Part shown: positions 26,555 to 35,169 of the stretch, one piece after another | How positions within the stretch are numbered: position 1 is the stretch's first letter | Layout of the letters: each line of letters opens with the position of its first letter | NCBI RefSeq assembly: GCF_018614035.1 | Contig: NZ_JAGGPA010000048.1 | Coordinates: forward strand, 26,993-90,992 | Length of the DNA: 64,000 bases | Direction: 5' to 3' | Source: Streptomyces sp. ISL-96 | GTDB lineage: Bacteria > Actinomycetota > Actinomycetes > Streptomycetales > Streptomycetaceae | Notes under the pieces: model-generated | Databases searched by the model: none | The model's input: the letters and a program-made list of their open reading frames with translations, nothing else | What the model was told of the DNA's origin: nothing | Made by a program: the position numbers and the translations under genes

Positions 26555-27525
26555 CCCGCGTGCTCGGGACCCGCGCGCTCCGGACCCGCCGTCCGGCACG
26601 GGGATGGCTGGAAGAGCGGCTGCCGTATCCGGACAAGCGGCGCCGCCTGCGGGGCTGGCGGCGGACCCGGCCCTTCTGGGGCGGGCTGCTGCTGATGCTC
26701 GGCGGGACCGAGCTGCTGCTGGTGCCGCTGTCGCCGCTGACGGTGCTGGTGAGCCTCGGCCTCGGCGGGCTGGCTGCGATCGGGATCGGGCTCGCGCTGA
26801 TCACGGCGGGGCTGTTCCTCTGGTTCCTGCCGCATACCCGCCACTACGTGAGCATCAATGCTCTGCTGCTGTCCGTGCTGTCCTTCGCCGCGACCAATCT
26901 CGGCGGTTTCGTGGTCGGGATGGGGCTGGGGATCGCGGGCAGCGCGATGGGGTTCGGCTGGACGCCCGTACAGTCCGCACAAGACGGGGCGCGGGAGGAT
27001 GTCTCGCCGCTGCGGGACGGGCAGGGGCCGCGTACCCTCGCGGCCGCGCTCCCGGTCGTCCTGCTGGCGGCGCTCGGCCCGGGCCCGGTCGTCGGCAAGG
27101 CGCCGGAGCCCGGGTCCGTCGTCGCACCGCGTACGCCGCCGACCGTCACCACGACGCTCTTCGCACCGCACGGGTTCCTGATCGCGGGGGTACGGGAGGT
27201 GCCGACCGCCGACGGGCCGGTGAAGGCGATGGTGCTGAAGATGCGGTCCGCCTCCCTCACCGACTACCGCCTGAGGACCCGCGACGGCCGCGACGAACTC
27301 GCCCTGGGGGCCGACACCCTGGACCTGAGCGGCAACGTGACGCTCTACCTCACCAAGTTCAGCGGCTGCCTGGAGGGGATTCTCTGCCTCACCTTCACCC
27401 CGGACGGCCTGCCGGTGCCACCCGTGGTGCCGCCGTTCGTCTTCATGACCGATGTCAGCGCCGAACAGGCTCTGGTGACCTCGGACGTGATCGTCACGGA
27501 CGGGCTGACCCTGGAGGCATCGTGA
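26545..27525 (+). CDS. DUF6114 domain membrane protein
   Basis: A 326-residue protein with an Arg-rich start and a cluster of four hydrophobic helices between about residues 46 and 150 (FWGGLLLMLGGTELLLVPL, LTVLVSLGLGGLAAIGIGLA, LITAGLFLWFLP, LLSVLSFAATNLGGFVVGM). A Pro-rich linker and an extracytoplasmic domain with a cysteine pair in FSGCLEGILCL follow. The start could be GTG 26545, overlapping the DUF6230 gene, or GTG 26560. Co-encoded with the DUF6230 protein and probably forming a complex at the membrane; function unknown. Confidence 0.82.
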   Translation: MLLTRVLGTRALRTRRPARGWLEERLPYPDKRRRLRGWRRTRPFWGGLLLMLGGTELLLVPLSPLTVLVSLGLGGLAAIGIGLALITAGLFLWFLPHTRHYVSINALLLSVLSFAATNLGGFVVGMGLGIAGSAMGFGWTPVQSAQDGAREDVSPLRDGQGPRTLAAALPVVLLAALGPGPVVGKAPEPGSVVAPRTPPTVTTTLFAPHGFLIAGVREVPTADGPVKAMVLKMRSASLTDYRLRTRDGRDELALGADTLDLSGNVTLYLTKFSGCLEGILCLTFTPDGLPVPPVVPPFVFMTDVSAEQALVTSDVIVTDGLTLEAS

Positions 27526-27556
27526 TCCCGGGGGTTGAGGAGAGCGCCGGGTGGGC

Positions 27557-28894
27557 TCAGCGGATGCCGACCGCTGCGAGCGCGCGTCGCTGGGCGGGGG
27601 TGGGATGAGCGGGCCAGTAGATGTAGCAGACGCCGCCCGTGCCGGATGTGACCTTTCCGTTGGCGTTGTAGCGCTTCGTACGCAGCCAGATGTTCTCCCA
27701 CTCGCGGCGCCTGTAGACGCGGCGCACTGCCTCGTTGCTCGGCGAGGCGGGGTCGTTCGCGATCACGTCGCCGTCGGGCGTGAACCCGATGACGGTCATG
27801 AGGTGGCCTGCCGTGCCGTAGCCCGCGCCCGTCAGCTCCTCCTTGAGGAAGGACTGCGACGTTATGGCCGGGATTCCCACGCGGACCAGCGTCTCCAGGT
27901 CGGTGAGCGAGTGGAGGCGGGTGACGACGGCGCTCATGTCCTTGTACGTCGCGGCGTACGCGGCGTTGAAGGGCCAGTTGCCGCACCCGTCGTACTGGTA
28001 GTCGAACGTGAAGCGCGCCGCGTGGCAGACCTGCGGGTCCGCGAAGGCCGGGTCGACCCAGGCCAGGTCGGCGGCGGTGGGCTTGCGGCCCCAGTACTCG
28101 ATGACCATCTGCGAGGAGGTGGGGCTGCACCAGGCCTCGCCGCCGTTGTCGTACTCGGGGTACTGGCCGATGTGCGTGTTCTGCGAGTAGCGCGGGACGA
28201 CGAGCTCACGGGATACGCCGGGCTGCGAGGCCGGCACGGTGAAGCGGTCCGGGATGTCGGAGGCCATCGCACCGAGGCGCCAGACCGTGGGGGTCAGCGT
28301 CGTGCCGGGCTTGCGGTGGAGGGTCAGCCTCAGTTGGTACGAGGCGAGGCGCAGGGCGCCGGCTGTGCTGTTCATGGAGAACGTGTCGGTCCAGATGCTG
28401 CTGCGGCCGTCACTCTGGCCGTCGACGGAGGTGCGCTTGATGTCGGCGTCGCCCGCCGCCCAGCGGCCCATGACGTACCAGGGTGTCGTCGTGCCGTCCG
28501 CGTACGTGCCGTGCAGCTCGACCGCGAGCCAGGTGCCGGCGGGGGTGTGGGCGTTCCAGGAGGCGATGACCTCGGCCGCCGGAACTGTGGAGCGGTGGAC
28601 GGGTGAGGTCCAGGTGGCGCTCTCCCAGGTGGAGGTGGTGCCGGTGTGCGGGTCGGCGTAGTCGGTGCGGCCCGACGGGGTCGCCATGACCAGTCCGGGC
28701 CTGCGGCCTGCCACGGGCCTTGTTCCGGCGGCGGTGCCGGAGCGCCAGTCCGGGTAGGAGGACCAGAAGCGGTTGTCCACGAGGCGGGTCGGGGCGGCGA
28801 CGGCAGGGGCGGCTGATGCCGTGCCCACGCCGACCGCTGCGGCGATCGCGGCGGTCAGTACGGTGCGGCGTGACGTGGGTCTGGTCATGGTCAT
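27557..28894 (-). CDS. Tat-exported C39-type cysteine peptidase family protein
   Basis: The 445-residue protein has a twin-arginine signal (TSRRTVLTAAIAAAVGVG, residues 7-24) ending near APAVAAP. Its C-terminal papain-like domain carries WCSPTSSQM (Cys256), AGHLMTVIGF (His364) and IANDPAS (Asn380/Asp381), matching the Cys-His-Asp/Asn triad of peptidase_C39-like proteins. It would act outside the cell on peptides or cell-wall cross-links. Two Met codons (28894, 28888) could start it; the first is listed. Divergent from the kinase gene at 29126. Confidence 0.9.
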   Translation of the reverse strand: MTMTRPTSRRTVLTAAIAAAVGVGTASAAPAVAAPTRLVDNRFWSSYPDWRSGTAAGTRPVAGRRPGLVMATPSGRTDYADPHTGTTSTWESATWTSPVHRSTVPAAEVIASWNAHTPAGTWLAVELHGTYADGTTTPWYVMGRWAAGDADIKRTSVDGQSDGRSSIWTDTFSMNSTAGALRLASYQLRLTLHRKPGTTLTPTVWRLGAMASDIPDRFTVPASQPGVSRELVVPRYSQNTHIGQYPEYDNGGEAWCSPTSSQMVIEYWGRKPTAADLAWVDPAFADPQVCHAARFTFDYQYDGCGNWPFNAAYAATYKDMSAVVTRLHSLTDLETLVRVGIPAITSQSFLKEELTGAGYGTAGHLMTVIGFTPDGDVIANDPASPSNEAVRRVYRRREWENIWLRTKRYNANGKVTSGTGGVCYIYWPAHPTPAQRRALAAVGIR

Positions 28895-28998
28895 GGCCCC
28901 CGGGTCGGATGCGGATGGCGCGGGCAGGTGCACGACAGTGGGCCAACTATGGCTGGTGGCGGCGGGCTTCTGCCAGCACTTCGGACCGCGTCGCTCCG

Positions 28999-29020
28999 AC
29001 CAATATTGGTGTGGACCGGT
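28999..29020. promoter_or_regulatory. Palindrome and DasR-like site between the C39 and kinase genes
   Basis: ACCAATATTGGT (28999-29010) is a perfect 12-bp palindrome. Overlapping it, ATTGGTGTGGACCGGT (29005-29020) matches 11 of 16 positions of the DasR consensus ACTGGTCTAGACCACT, including TGGTnTnGACC. It could control either divergent gene. Confidence 0.3.
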
Positions 29021-29044
29021 GGCGCGGCGCTGGGCCCTGTCCTG

Positions 29045-29101
29045 CGGAGCCTCCGGCGTTTGAGGAGCGGGGTCCGGGGCGGAGCCCCAGGCAAAGCCCC
29101 G
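29045..29101. repeat. Dispersed intergenic repeat, copy B
   Basis: CCTCCGGCGTTTGAGGAGCG followed by GGGTCCGGGGCGGAGCCCC is the inverse orientation of the module at 6768-6830. It includes the GGGGCGGAGCCCC palindrome. It lies just before the kinase gene. Confidence 0.65.
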
Positions 29102-29125
29102 CCGCGCGCGACCTAAGGTGGAGGC

Positions 29126-29767
29126 GTGGAACGTCGTCTCGATCTGCTGGCCCAGTCCCTGCGCGCGCTGCCGCCCTCCTGCGGCCCCGTGCGGCTCGTC
29201 GCCGTCGACGGGCATGCCGGGTCCGGCAAGAGCACCTTCGCCGCGCGACTGGCGGCCGTGCTCGGCGGGGCGCCCGTACTGCACCTCGACGATCTGGCCA
29301 CCCACGACGAGCTCTTCGAGTGGACCGGACGGCTGCGCGAGCAGGTGACGGGGCCGCTCTCGCGCGGGGAGAGCGCGCGGTACGCCCCGTACGACTGGAC
29401 GCTGCGCCGCTTCGGGCCCGCGCAGCCACTCGCCGCCGCGCCCGTCGTGCTCATCGAAGGGGTCGGGGCCGGGCGGGCCGCCGTACGGCCGGATCTCGCG
29501 CGGCTGCTCTGGATGGAGATGGGTGCGGACGAGTCCTGGGCGCGCGGGCGGCGCAGGGACGGGCCGGCGCAGGCCGGCTTCTGGGACGGATGGACAGCGG
29601 CGGAGATACGCCATTTCGCTGCGGACCCCTCGCGGCCGTATGCGGAGCTGCTGGTACGGCAGTGTCAGGAGGGGTACGAGTGGCTCCCGGGGCCGGCCTC
29701 GACAGCACGACCGAACCAAACCGTCACGATGCGTGACTACCTGCCCCGACCCTCAGAAACGGCTTGA
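29126..29767 (+). CDS. Small P-loop kinase (uridine kinase-like)
   Basis: The 213-residue protein has a clean Walker A GHAGSGKST (residues 29-37), the LHLDDLATHDELFEW acceptor region typical of uridine/phosphoribulokinase-like kinases, and IEGVGAGR near residue 112. It probably phosphorylates a small molecule such as a nucleoside with ATP in the cytoplasm; the exact substrate is not evident. The GTG start follows a GGTGGAGG stretch. A hairpin at 29861-29898 could end its transcript. Confidence 0.85.
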   Translation: MERRLDLLAQSLRALPPSCGPVRLVAVDGHAGSGKSTFAARLAAVLGGAPVLHLDDLATHDELFEWTGRLREQVTGPLSRGESARYAPYDWTLRRFGPAQPLAAAPVVLIEGVGAGRAAVRPDLARLLWMEMGADESWARGRRRDGPAQAGFWDGWTAAEIRHFAADPSRPYAELLVRQCQEGYEWLPGPASTARPNQTVTMRDYLPRPSETA

Positions 29768-29797
29768 AAACCTCCCTCGCAAGTGCCTCAACTCCGC

Positions 29798-29827
29798 TTG
29801 ACCCAGGGGGCGTACAGGTCTTACGTT
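29798..29827 (+). promoter_or_regulatory. HrdB-type promoter upstream of candidate small RNA
   Basis: TTGACC (29798-29803), an 18-bp spacer, then TACGTT (29822-29827) fit the principal-sigma consensus. Transcription would begin near 29834, only about 27 bp before a strong hairpin and about 276 bp before the next coding start. Confidence 0.55.
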
Positions 29828-29833
29828 CTCAAT

Positions 29834-29902
29834 GTGCGGCTTTTCGAAGCCCCGCAGACGCGAAGCCCCCGGTTGTTCCCCCGTGATCGGGGGCTTCGTT
29901 CT
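29834..29902 (+). ncRNA. Candidate small RNA or attenuated leader, two hairpins with C-rich loop
   Basis: From the predicted start, the roughly 67-nt RNA would hold hairpin 1 at 29835-29856 (TGC and GGCTT pairing with AAGCC and GCA around TTCG) and hairpin 2 at 29861-29898. Hairpin 2 has an 11-bp stem, CGAAGCCCCCG/CGGGGGCTTCG, whose 16-base loop carries CCCCC. Two hairpins with C-rich loops ending in a terminator recall actinobacterial 6C RNAs, but the loop has five rather than six C and hairpin 1 does not show a C-loop. Alternatives are the kinase transcript terminator or an attenuator for the downstream AAA+ gene. Confidence 0.45.
29861..29902 (+). terminator. Hairpin terminator after kinase/small RNA
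   Basis: A perfect 11-bp stem (29861-29871 with 29888-29898) is followed by TTCT. It lies downstream of the kinase gene and of the predicted promoter at 29798. Confidence 0.8.
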
Positions 29903-30109
29903 GCCCAGAGCGCCCCTCGACGGGCGTCGGGGGACCCCGTCCGCTCACCCTCGGTCACTGTCGCTGCCGGGCCTGCGCCACCCTTAGGTCTGTGCCACCC
30001 GCACGGGTACGATGCCTTACGGTGCGGTCAATTCCCGTCCGCGACAAAGCGGTTCCGAGGACAGTCGACGGGCGCACGCCCGGCCGGCACATCACGGAGG
30101 GCACGGTCT

Positions 30110-32035
30110 GTGGGGGACGTGACGGAATTCGGTACGCAGGGCATCAATGCCCCGGCCGACCTCGCCTGGCTGCGTGGCGTCGACGCGTACACGATGGGCG
30201 CCTATCCGCAGGCCGAAGAGGAATTCAGGGCCGCCGTACGGATGGATCCCGGCATGGCCGACGGCTGGCTCGGGCTCCACGCCCTGCGCATCGACACCAC
30301 CACCGCCCTGCTGCGCATGTACCGCCACCGCGAGCGCTTCGGCGAGCAGCGCGCCCGCCACCGCCGCACCCTCAACTCGTGGTACTGGCTGGGCTGGTGG
30401 GTCCAGCCCGTCCTGGAGAAGCCGCGCGACCTGCTGCTCGCGCACGCCTCCCACTGGCTCGACGGCCGCCATGTGCCCGAGCTCGACCGGGCGCTCGCCG
30501 GACTGCCGCCGGTGGACGCCGATCCGCAGGTGCGGTTCCTGCACGCGTGCCGGGCGTACCTGGTCAAGGACTGGGAGCAGCTCGTACGGCACACGGATCC
30601 GCTCGTCGACGACCCGCTGCTCGGCATCGAGACCGGGCTCTTCGGCGGCATGGCGCGGGTGCGGCTGGAGATGTACGGGCAGGCCGAGCCGATGCTGTCG
30701 GCCGCCCTGATGCGCTGCCGCAGTGAGCAGCCGCAGCGCAAGGAGCTGCGCTACTGGCTGGCCCGCGCGCACGAGGGCACCGGGCGCAGCGCGGCCGCGC
30801 TGCCGCTCTACCGGGCCGTGCACCGGGTGGATCCGGCCTTCATGGACACCTCGGCGCGGCTCGCGGCGATCGCCGAGGGCGACGGGTACGAGGACTCCGC
30901 CGGCTTCGCCGCCGTATCGCTGGCGGGGATCGGCCAGGACGCGGCCGACGCGGCGGGTGATACGGAGAGCCTGGCGGGCCCCGAGGTTCCGGAGGGCGGC
31001 CGGGACCTGCTGCTGGGCGGCGGAGGCCAGCCGCCGCTCGGCGGCGGCGCGGTGCCGGCGGCCGGGGACAGCGGCGTACGGGAGAAAACGACGACTCCGC
31101 CGCGGCCCGGCGCGCCTCAGGCCTTTCCGGCCGGTCCCTCCGATCCGGCGCTGCTCGCCGAGGCGCTGGCGGAGCTGGAGCGTATGGTCGGCCTCGAACC
31201 GGTGAAGCGCCAGGTCAAAGCCCTGTCGGCGCAGCTGAACATGGCCAGGCTGCGGGCCGGGCAGGGCCTTCCCGTACAGCCGCCGAAGCGTCATTTCGTC
31301 TTCTCCGGCCCTTCGGGTACCGGCAAGACCACGGTCGCGCGCATCCTGGGACGGGTCTTCTACGCCCTCGGGCTGCTCGGCGGCGACCATCTGGTGGAGG
31401 CCCAACGAGCCGATCTGGTCGGTGAGTTCCTCGGGCAGACCGCCGTCAAGGCGAACGAGCTGATCGACTCGGCGATCGGTGGGGTGCTCTTCGTCGACGA
31501 GGCCTACAGCCTTTCCAACTCCGGGTACAGCAAAGGTGACGCGTACGGCGACGAAGCCCTCCAGGTGCTCCTCAAGCGCGCCGAGGACAACCGGGACCAC
31601 CTCGTCGTGATCCTCGCCGGCTACCCGGAGGGCATGGACCGCCTGCTCGCCGTCAATCCGGGCCTCTCGTCCCGCTTCACGACCCGCGTCGACTTCCCCA
31701 GCTACCGGCCGCTGGAGCTGACGGCCATAGGCGAGGTGCTGGCCGCCGAGAACGGCGACGCGTGGGACGAAGAGGCGGTGGACGAGCTGCGCAGCATCAG
31801 CGGGCACGTCGTCGACCAGGGCTGGATCGACGAGCTGGGCAACGGCCGTTTCCTGCGCACGCTGTACGAGAAGAGCTGCGCGTACCGCGACCTCAGGCTC
31901 TCCGGTTACGCCGCCACCCCCACCCGCGACGACCTCTCGACGCTGCGCCTGCCCGACCTGATGCAGGCGTACGGCGAGGTCCTTTCGGGGCGCGGACCGG
32001 CGAACCGCGGCCGACAGGAACCGCCCGCGCTCTGA
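30110..32035 (+). CDS. EccA-like ATPase: TPR N-terminus plus CbxX/CfxQ AAA+ domain
   Basis: The 641-residue protein has an N-terminal TPR-like helical region (residues 20-260, including LAWLRGVDAYTMGAYPQAEEEF) and a Gly/Pro-rich linker (about 290-345). The AAA+ domain carries Walker A GPSGTGKT (400-407), Walker B LFVDEAYSL (D463, E464) and an Arg-finger region in NPGLSSRF. This is the architecture of EccA of type VII secretion systems, but no other ESX gene is in the window, so the partner is uncertain. GGAGG 9 bp before GTG 30110 sets the start. Confidence 0.88.
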   Translation: MGDVTEFGTQGINAPADLAWLRGVDAYTMGAYPQAEEEFRAAVRMDPGMADGWLGLHALRIDTTTALLRMYRHRERFGEQRARHRRTLNSWYWLGWWVQPVLEKPRDLLLAHASHWLDGRHVPELDRALAGLPPVDADPQVRFLHACRAYLVKDWEQLVRHTDPLVDDPLLGIETGLFGGMARVRLEMYGQAEPMLSAALMRCRSEQPQRKELRYWLARAHEGTGRSAAALPLYRAVHRVDPAFMDTSARLAAIAEGDGYEDSAGFAAVSLAGIGQDAADAAGDTESLAGPEVPEGGRDLLLGGGGQPPLGGGAVPAAGDSGVREKTTTPPRPGAPQAFPAGPSDPALLAEALAELERMVGLEPVKRQVKALSAQLNMARLRAGQGLPVQPPKRHFVFSGPSGTGKTTVARILGRVFYALGLLGGDHLVEAQRADLVGEFLGQTAVKANELIDSAIGGVLFVDEAYSLSNSGYSKGDAYGDEALQVLLKRAEDNRDHLVVILAGYPEGMDRLLAVNPGLSSRFTTRVDFPSYRPLELTAIGEVLAAENGDAWDEEAVDELRSISGHVVDQGWIDELGNGRFLRTLYEKSCAYRDLRLSGYAATPTRDDLSTLRLPDLMQAYGEVLSGRGPANRGRQEPPAL

Positions 32036-32056
32036 AAGCGCGGACGGTCCCCCCTG

Positions 32057-33157
32057 TCACCCCACCAGAGCCGCCGCTTCGTCCGCTGCCGCCGCCGGCG
32101 CCGTGTCCCGGGACAGCTGCGGCACCACCACCCGGTGAGCGGGATCGCGCACCTCGCCCACCAGCATTTCCAGTACGTCCTCCAGCGCCACCAGCCCGAG
32201 CACCCGCCCCGCCCCGTCCGCGACCTGCGCCAGATGCGTCGCCGCGCGGCGCATCACGGACAGGGCGTCGTCCAGGGGCAGTTCGGCGCTCAGCGTCGCC
32301 ATCGGGCGCCAGACCTGCTGCGGAACCGCCCGTTCCCGCTCCTCCAGGTCGAGTACGTCCTTGACGTGGACGTAGCCCATGAAGGCCCCGCCGTCGGCGC
32401 ACACCGGGAAGCGCGAGTAGCCGGTGCGCACCGTCAGCTCCTCGATCTCCCGAGGGGTGACCGACGGCTTCACGGTCACGAGCGACGCCCGGTCGAGCAG
32501 CACGTCGGTGACCGGCAGGCTGCCGAGCTCCAGTGCGTCCTCCAGCCGCTCCTGCTCCCCCGGCTCCAGCAGCCCGGCCTGGCCGGAGTCCTCAACGAGC
32601 CGGTTGAGCTGTTCGCTGGTGAAGACGGCCTCGACCTCGTCCCTGGCCTCGACGCCGAAGAGCCGCAGCACCACCCGCGCGCACGCGCCGAGCCCGGCCG
32701 TCACCGGACGGCACAGCCGGGCGAAACCGACAAGGCCGGGGCTGAGCCACAGCGCGGTCTTCTCCGGGGCGGCCATGGCGAGGTTCTTGGGAACCATCTC
32801 GCCGATGACCAGGTGCAGGAAGACGACCACGGCGAGCGCGATCACGTACCCCAGTGGATGGATCAGCCCTTCGGGCAGGTGCACGGCGTGGAAGACCGGC
32901 TCCAGCAGGTGCGCCACGGTCGGCTCCGCGACCGCGCCGAGCGTCAGGGAGCAGACGGTGATGCCGAACTGGGCCGCCGCCATCATCTGCGGCAGATTCT
33001 CCAGGCCGTGCAGCACCTGCCTGGCGCGCGCGGAGCCCTGGGCCGCGAGTGGTTCGATCTGGCTGCGGCGTACGGAGACGAGCGCGAACTCGGCGCCGAC
33101 GAAGAAGCCGTTCGCGAGCACGAGGAGCAGGGCAAACAGCAGTTGGAGAACGCTCAT
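32057..33157 (-). CDS. Hemolysin-C/CorC-type membrane protein (DUF21 + CBS), paralogue 1
   Basis: The 366-residue protein starts SVLQLLFALLLVLANGFFVGAE, the DUF21 opening, and has about four membrane helices, the HLVIGEMVPKNLAMA segment and paired CBS domains (VLLDRASLVTVKPSV and VLGLVALEDVLEMLVGEVRD). It lacks most of the C-terminal CorC_HlyC transporter-associated domain seen in its neighbour. Homologues of the CNNM/CorC family transport Mg2+ or regulate its efflux. It overlaps the upstream paralogue by 4 bp, so the two are probably made together and may form a heteromer. Confidence 0.9.
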   Translation of the reverse strand: MSVLQLLFALLLVLANGFFVGAEFALVSVRRSQIEPLAAQGSARARQVLHGLENLPQMMAAAQFGITVCSLTLGAVAEPTVAHLLEPVFHAVHLPEGLIHPLGYVIALAVVVFLHLVIGEMVPKNLAMAAPEKTALWLSPGLVGFARLCRPVTAGLGACARVVLRLFGVEARDEVEAVFTSEQLNRLVEDSGQAGLLEPGEQERLEDALELGSLPVTDVLLDRASLVTVKPSVTPREIEELTVRTGYSRFPVCADGGAFMGYVHVKDVLDLEERERAVPQQVWRPMATLSAELPLDDALSVMRRAATHLAQVADGAGRVLGLVALEDVLEMLVGEVRDPAHRVVVPQLSRDTAPAAAADEAAALVG

Positions 33158-34485
33158 CGCACAACCTCCGGGGCAACTCGCGCGGTACGGACGAAGCGCA
33201 CCCGCTCCGCGCGGTAGCGATGCACCTGCCGTACGGACAGCCGCCAGCCGGGCAGTTCGGCGCGGTCGCCGGGAGCGGGGATGCGCCCCAGCAGGTCGGC
33301 GACGAGCCCGGCCACGGTTTCGTACGGCCCCTCGGGTACTTCGAGGCCTATGCGGCGCAGGGTGAGGACCCGGCAGCTGCCGTCCGCGTCCCAGGCCGGA
33401 TGGCCGTCCTCGGCGGGCGCGGCGGCCAGTTCCGGCCGCTGGGCGCCCTCGTCGTGCTCGTCCCTGACCTCTCCGACGAGCTCCTCGACGATGTCCTCCA
33501 GGGTGACCACCCCGGCCGTACCGCCGTATTCGTCGACGACCACGGCGATGGGCTGCTCGCTGCGCAGCCGGTCGAGGAGCTGCTGCACGGGCAGGGTCTC
33601 CGGGACCCTCAGCGGCGGTACGGCGACCCTGGTCACCGGGGTCCGCAGGCGTTCGTGCACCGGCACGGCGAGCGCGTCCTTGAGGTGGACCATGCCGACG
33701 ATCTCGTCGATGCGCTCCCGGTAGACGGGGAAGCGCGAGAGGCCGGTGGCACGGGTGAGGTTGAGTACGTCGGCGGCGGTCGCGGAGGACTGGAGGGCGC
33801 TGACCTTCACGCGCGGCGTCATGACGTGCTGCGCGGTGAGTCCGCCGAGGGAGAGCGTCCGTACGAACAGATCGGCGGTGTCCTGTTCGAGGGCGCCGGC
33901 CCGCGCCGAGTGATGGGCGAGCGAGACGAGTTCGCCCGGGGTGCGGGCGGAGGCCAGCTCGTCGGTGGGCTCGACGCCCAGCATCCGTACGAGCCGGTTG
34001 GCGACCGCGTTGAGCAGGGAGATAACCGGGCGGAAGACGGTGGAGAAGAGGTGCTGCGGTCCGGCGACGAAGCGCGCGACCTGCAACGGGCGGGAGACGG
34101 CCCAGTTCTTCGGGACGAGCTCGCCGATCACCATCTGGACGGCGGATGCGAGCAGCATGCCGACCATGACGGAGACGCCGGGGACAGCCCCTTCGGGTAT
34201 GCCGACTGCCGTGAAGGGACCGGACAGCAGGTGGGCCAGCGCGGGCTGGGCCAGCATGCCGACCACCAGCGAGGTGATGGTGATGCCGAGCTGGGTTCCG
34301 GAGAGCTGGAAGGACAGCTCGCGCAGCGCTGATACGACGGTGCGGGCCCGCCGGTCGCCTTCGGCGGCGGCGCGCTCGGCGTCCTGCTTCTCGACGGTGA
34401 CCAGGCCGAATTCGGCGGCCACGAAGAAACCGTTGGCGAGGATCAGGAGGAATGCCGCGGCGAGCAGCAGGAGGGGGATGGTCAT
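33154..34485 (-). CDS. Hemolysin-C/CorC-type membrane protein (DUF21 + CBS + CorC domain), paralogue 2
   Basis: A 443-residue protein with the DUF21 membrane region (ANGFFVAAEFGLVTVEKQDAE and MVIGELVPKNWAVSRP), a CBS pair (TPRVKVSALQSSATAAD, then VVVDEYGGTAGVVTLEDIVEEL) and a C-terminal CorC_HlyC domain (SCRVLTLRRIGLEVPEGPYE). Likely a Mg2+/Co2+ transport-linked membrane protein with adenosine-nucleotide-sensing CBS domains. It is the first gene of the two-gene overlapping unit. The tandem arrangement is common in actinobacteria. Confidence 0.92.
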   Translation of the reverse strand: MTIPLLLLAAAFLLILANGFFVAAEFGLVTVEKQDAERAAAEGDRRARTVVSALRELSFQLSGTQLGITITSLVVGMLAQPALAHLLSGPFTAVGIPEGAVPGVSVMVGMLLASAVQMVIGELVPKNWAVSRPLQVARFVAGPQHLFSTVFRPVISLLNAVANRLVRMLGVEPTDELASARTPGELVSLAHHSARAGALEQDTADLFVRTLSLGGLTAQHVMTPRVKVSALQSSATAADVLNLTRATGLSRFPVYRERIDEIVGMVHLKDALAVPVHERLRTPVTRVAVPPLRVPETLPVQQLLDRLRSEQPIAVVVDEYGGTAGVVTLEDIVEELVGEVRDEHDEGAQRPELAAAPAEDGHPAWDADGSCRVLTLRRIGLEVPEGPYETVAGLVADLLGRIPAPGDRAELPGWRLSVRQVHRYRAERVRFVRTARVAPEVVR

Positions 34486-34676
34486 GCCGCCGCCTCGGAG
34501 AAATCAGAACAAGGGGCGGCGCAGGTATTGCCGGACGATCCGTCCATTGCTGGAGGGAGTCACTCCTCGGGTCGCAGGTACTCCGCGGGCCGATGGAGCG
34601 CCCTGAGTGCGGAGCGCGGCGCCCTCGGCGCCGCCTTCCACAGAGTAAACGGGACCGTGCCCGGTCGGGCAGGGGC

Positions 34677-35129
34677 TCAGCCGGTGTGTGGGCCGGTGCC
34701 GCGGGATTCCGCGAGGGCGCGCAGGGCGCGGGCGTCGCGGATGGCCTGCTGCTTGGCGACACCGGGCTGGATGCCGAGGGCCGGGAGGCTGGTGCCGTCG
34801 CTGAGGTCGAGGAAGACCCAGGCGTCACCGGGGCGCAGGTTGACCCGTACGATCTCGGCCCACTCCAGCCTGCGCTTGGTGGTCAGGTTGACCACGGTGA
34901 CACCGGCCTCGTCGGCGACGACCTTGGGGCGGCTCAGCAGCAGCAGTACGCCGAAGAGCAGCAGCGCGGTGAAGATGAAGCTGACCCGCTCCCCGGCGCT
35001 GAGCGTTTCGAGGAGCAGGGCGACCGCGGTGATGACGCCGAACATCGCCACTCCGACGGTCAGGAGGACGGCCCGGGTGCGGGTCGGCCGGAAGGTGACC
35101 GGCAGGGTGGGGAGTTCGGGCTGTGACAC
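34677..35129 (-). CDS. PH-domain membrane protein (Cfp6-like)
   Basis: A 150-residue protein with two adjacent hydrophobic helices (AVLLTVGVAMFGVITAVALLL and FIFTALLLFGVLLLLS). A bacterial PH-type domain follows, with VTVVNLTTKRRLEWAEIVRV and DAWVFLDLSDGTSLPALG. It resembles the mycobacterial low-molecular-weight antigen Cfp6 family. It lies 40 bp after hisG and is the last gene of the riboflavin-histidine operon, an association without a clear metabolic reason. Start GTG 35129. Confidence 0.85.
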   Translation of the reverse strand: MSQPELPTLPVTFRPTRTRAVLLTVGVAMFGVITAVALLLETLSAGERVSFIFTALLLFGVLLLLSRPKVVADEAGVTVVNLTTKRRLEWAEIVRVNLRPGDAWVFLDLSDGTSLPALGIQPGVAKQQAIRDARALRALAESRGTGPHTG

Positions 35130-35169
35130 GGCGGTCGCGTTCCTTCGAAAGGCTCGGTGGCTCGGTGGT

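Noticed and set aside
29834..29902. Firm call of 6C RNA
   Set aside because: The second loop has only five C and the first hairpin loop is TTCG, so the defining six-C loops are not met; kept only as a candidate small RNA.
30092..31807. Minus-strand open frame opposite the EccA-like gene
   Set aside because: The opposite strand has perfect Walker A/B motifs; this frame shows none.
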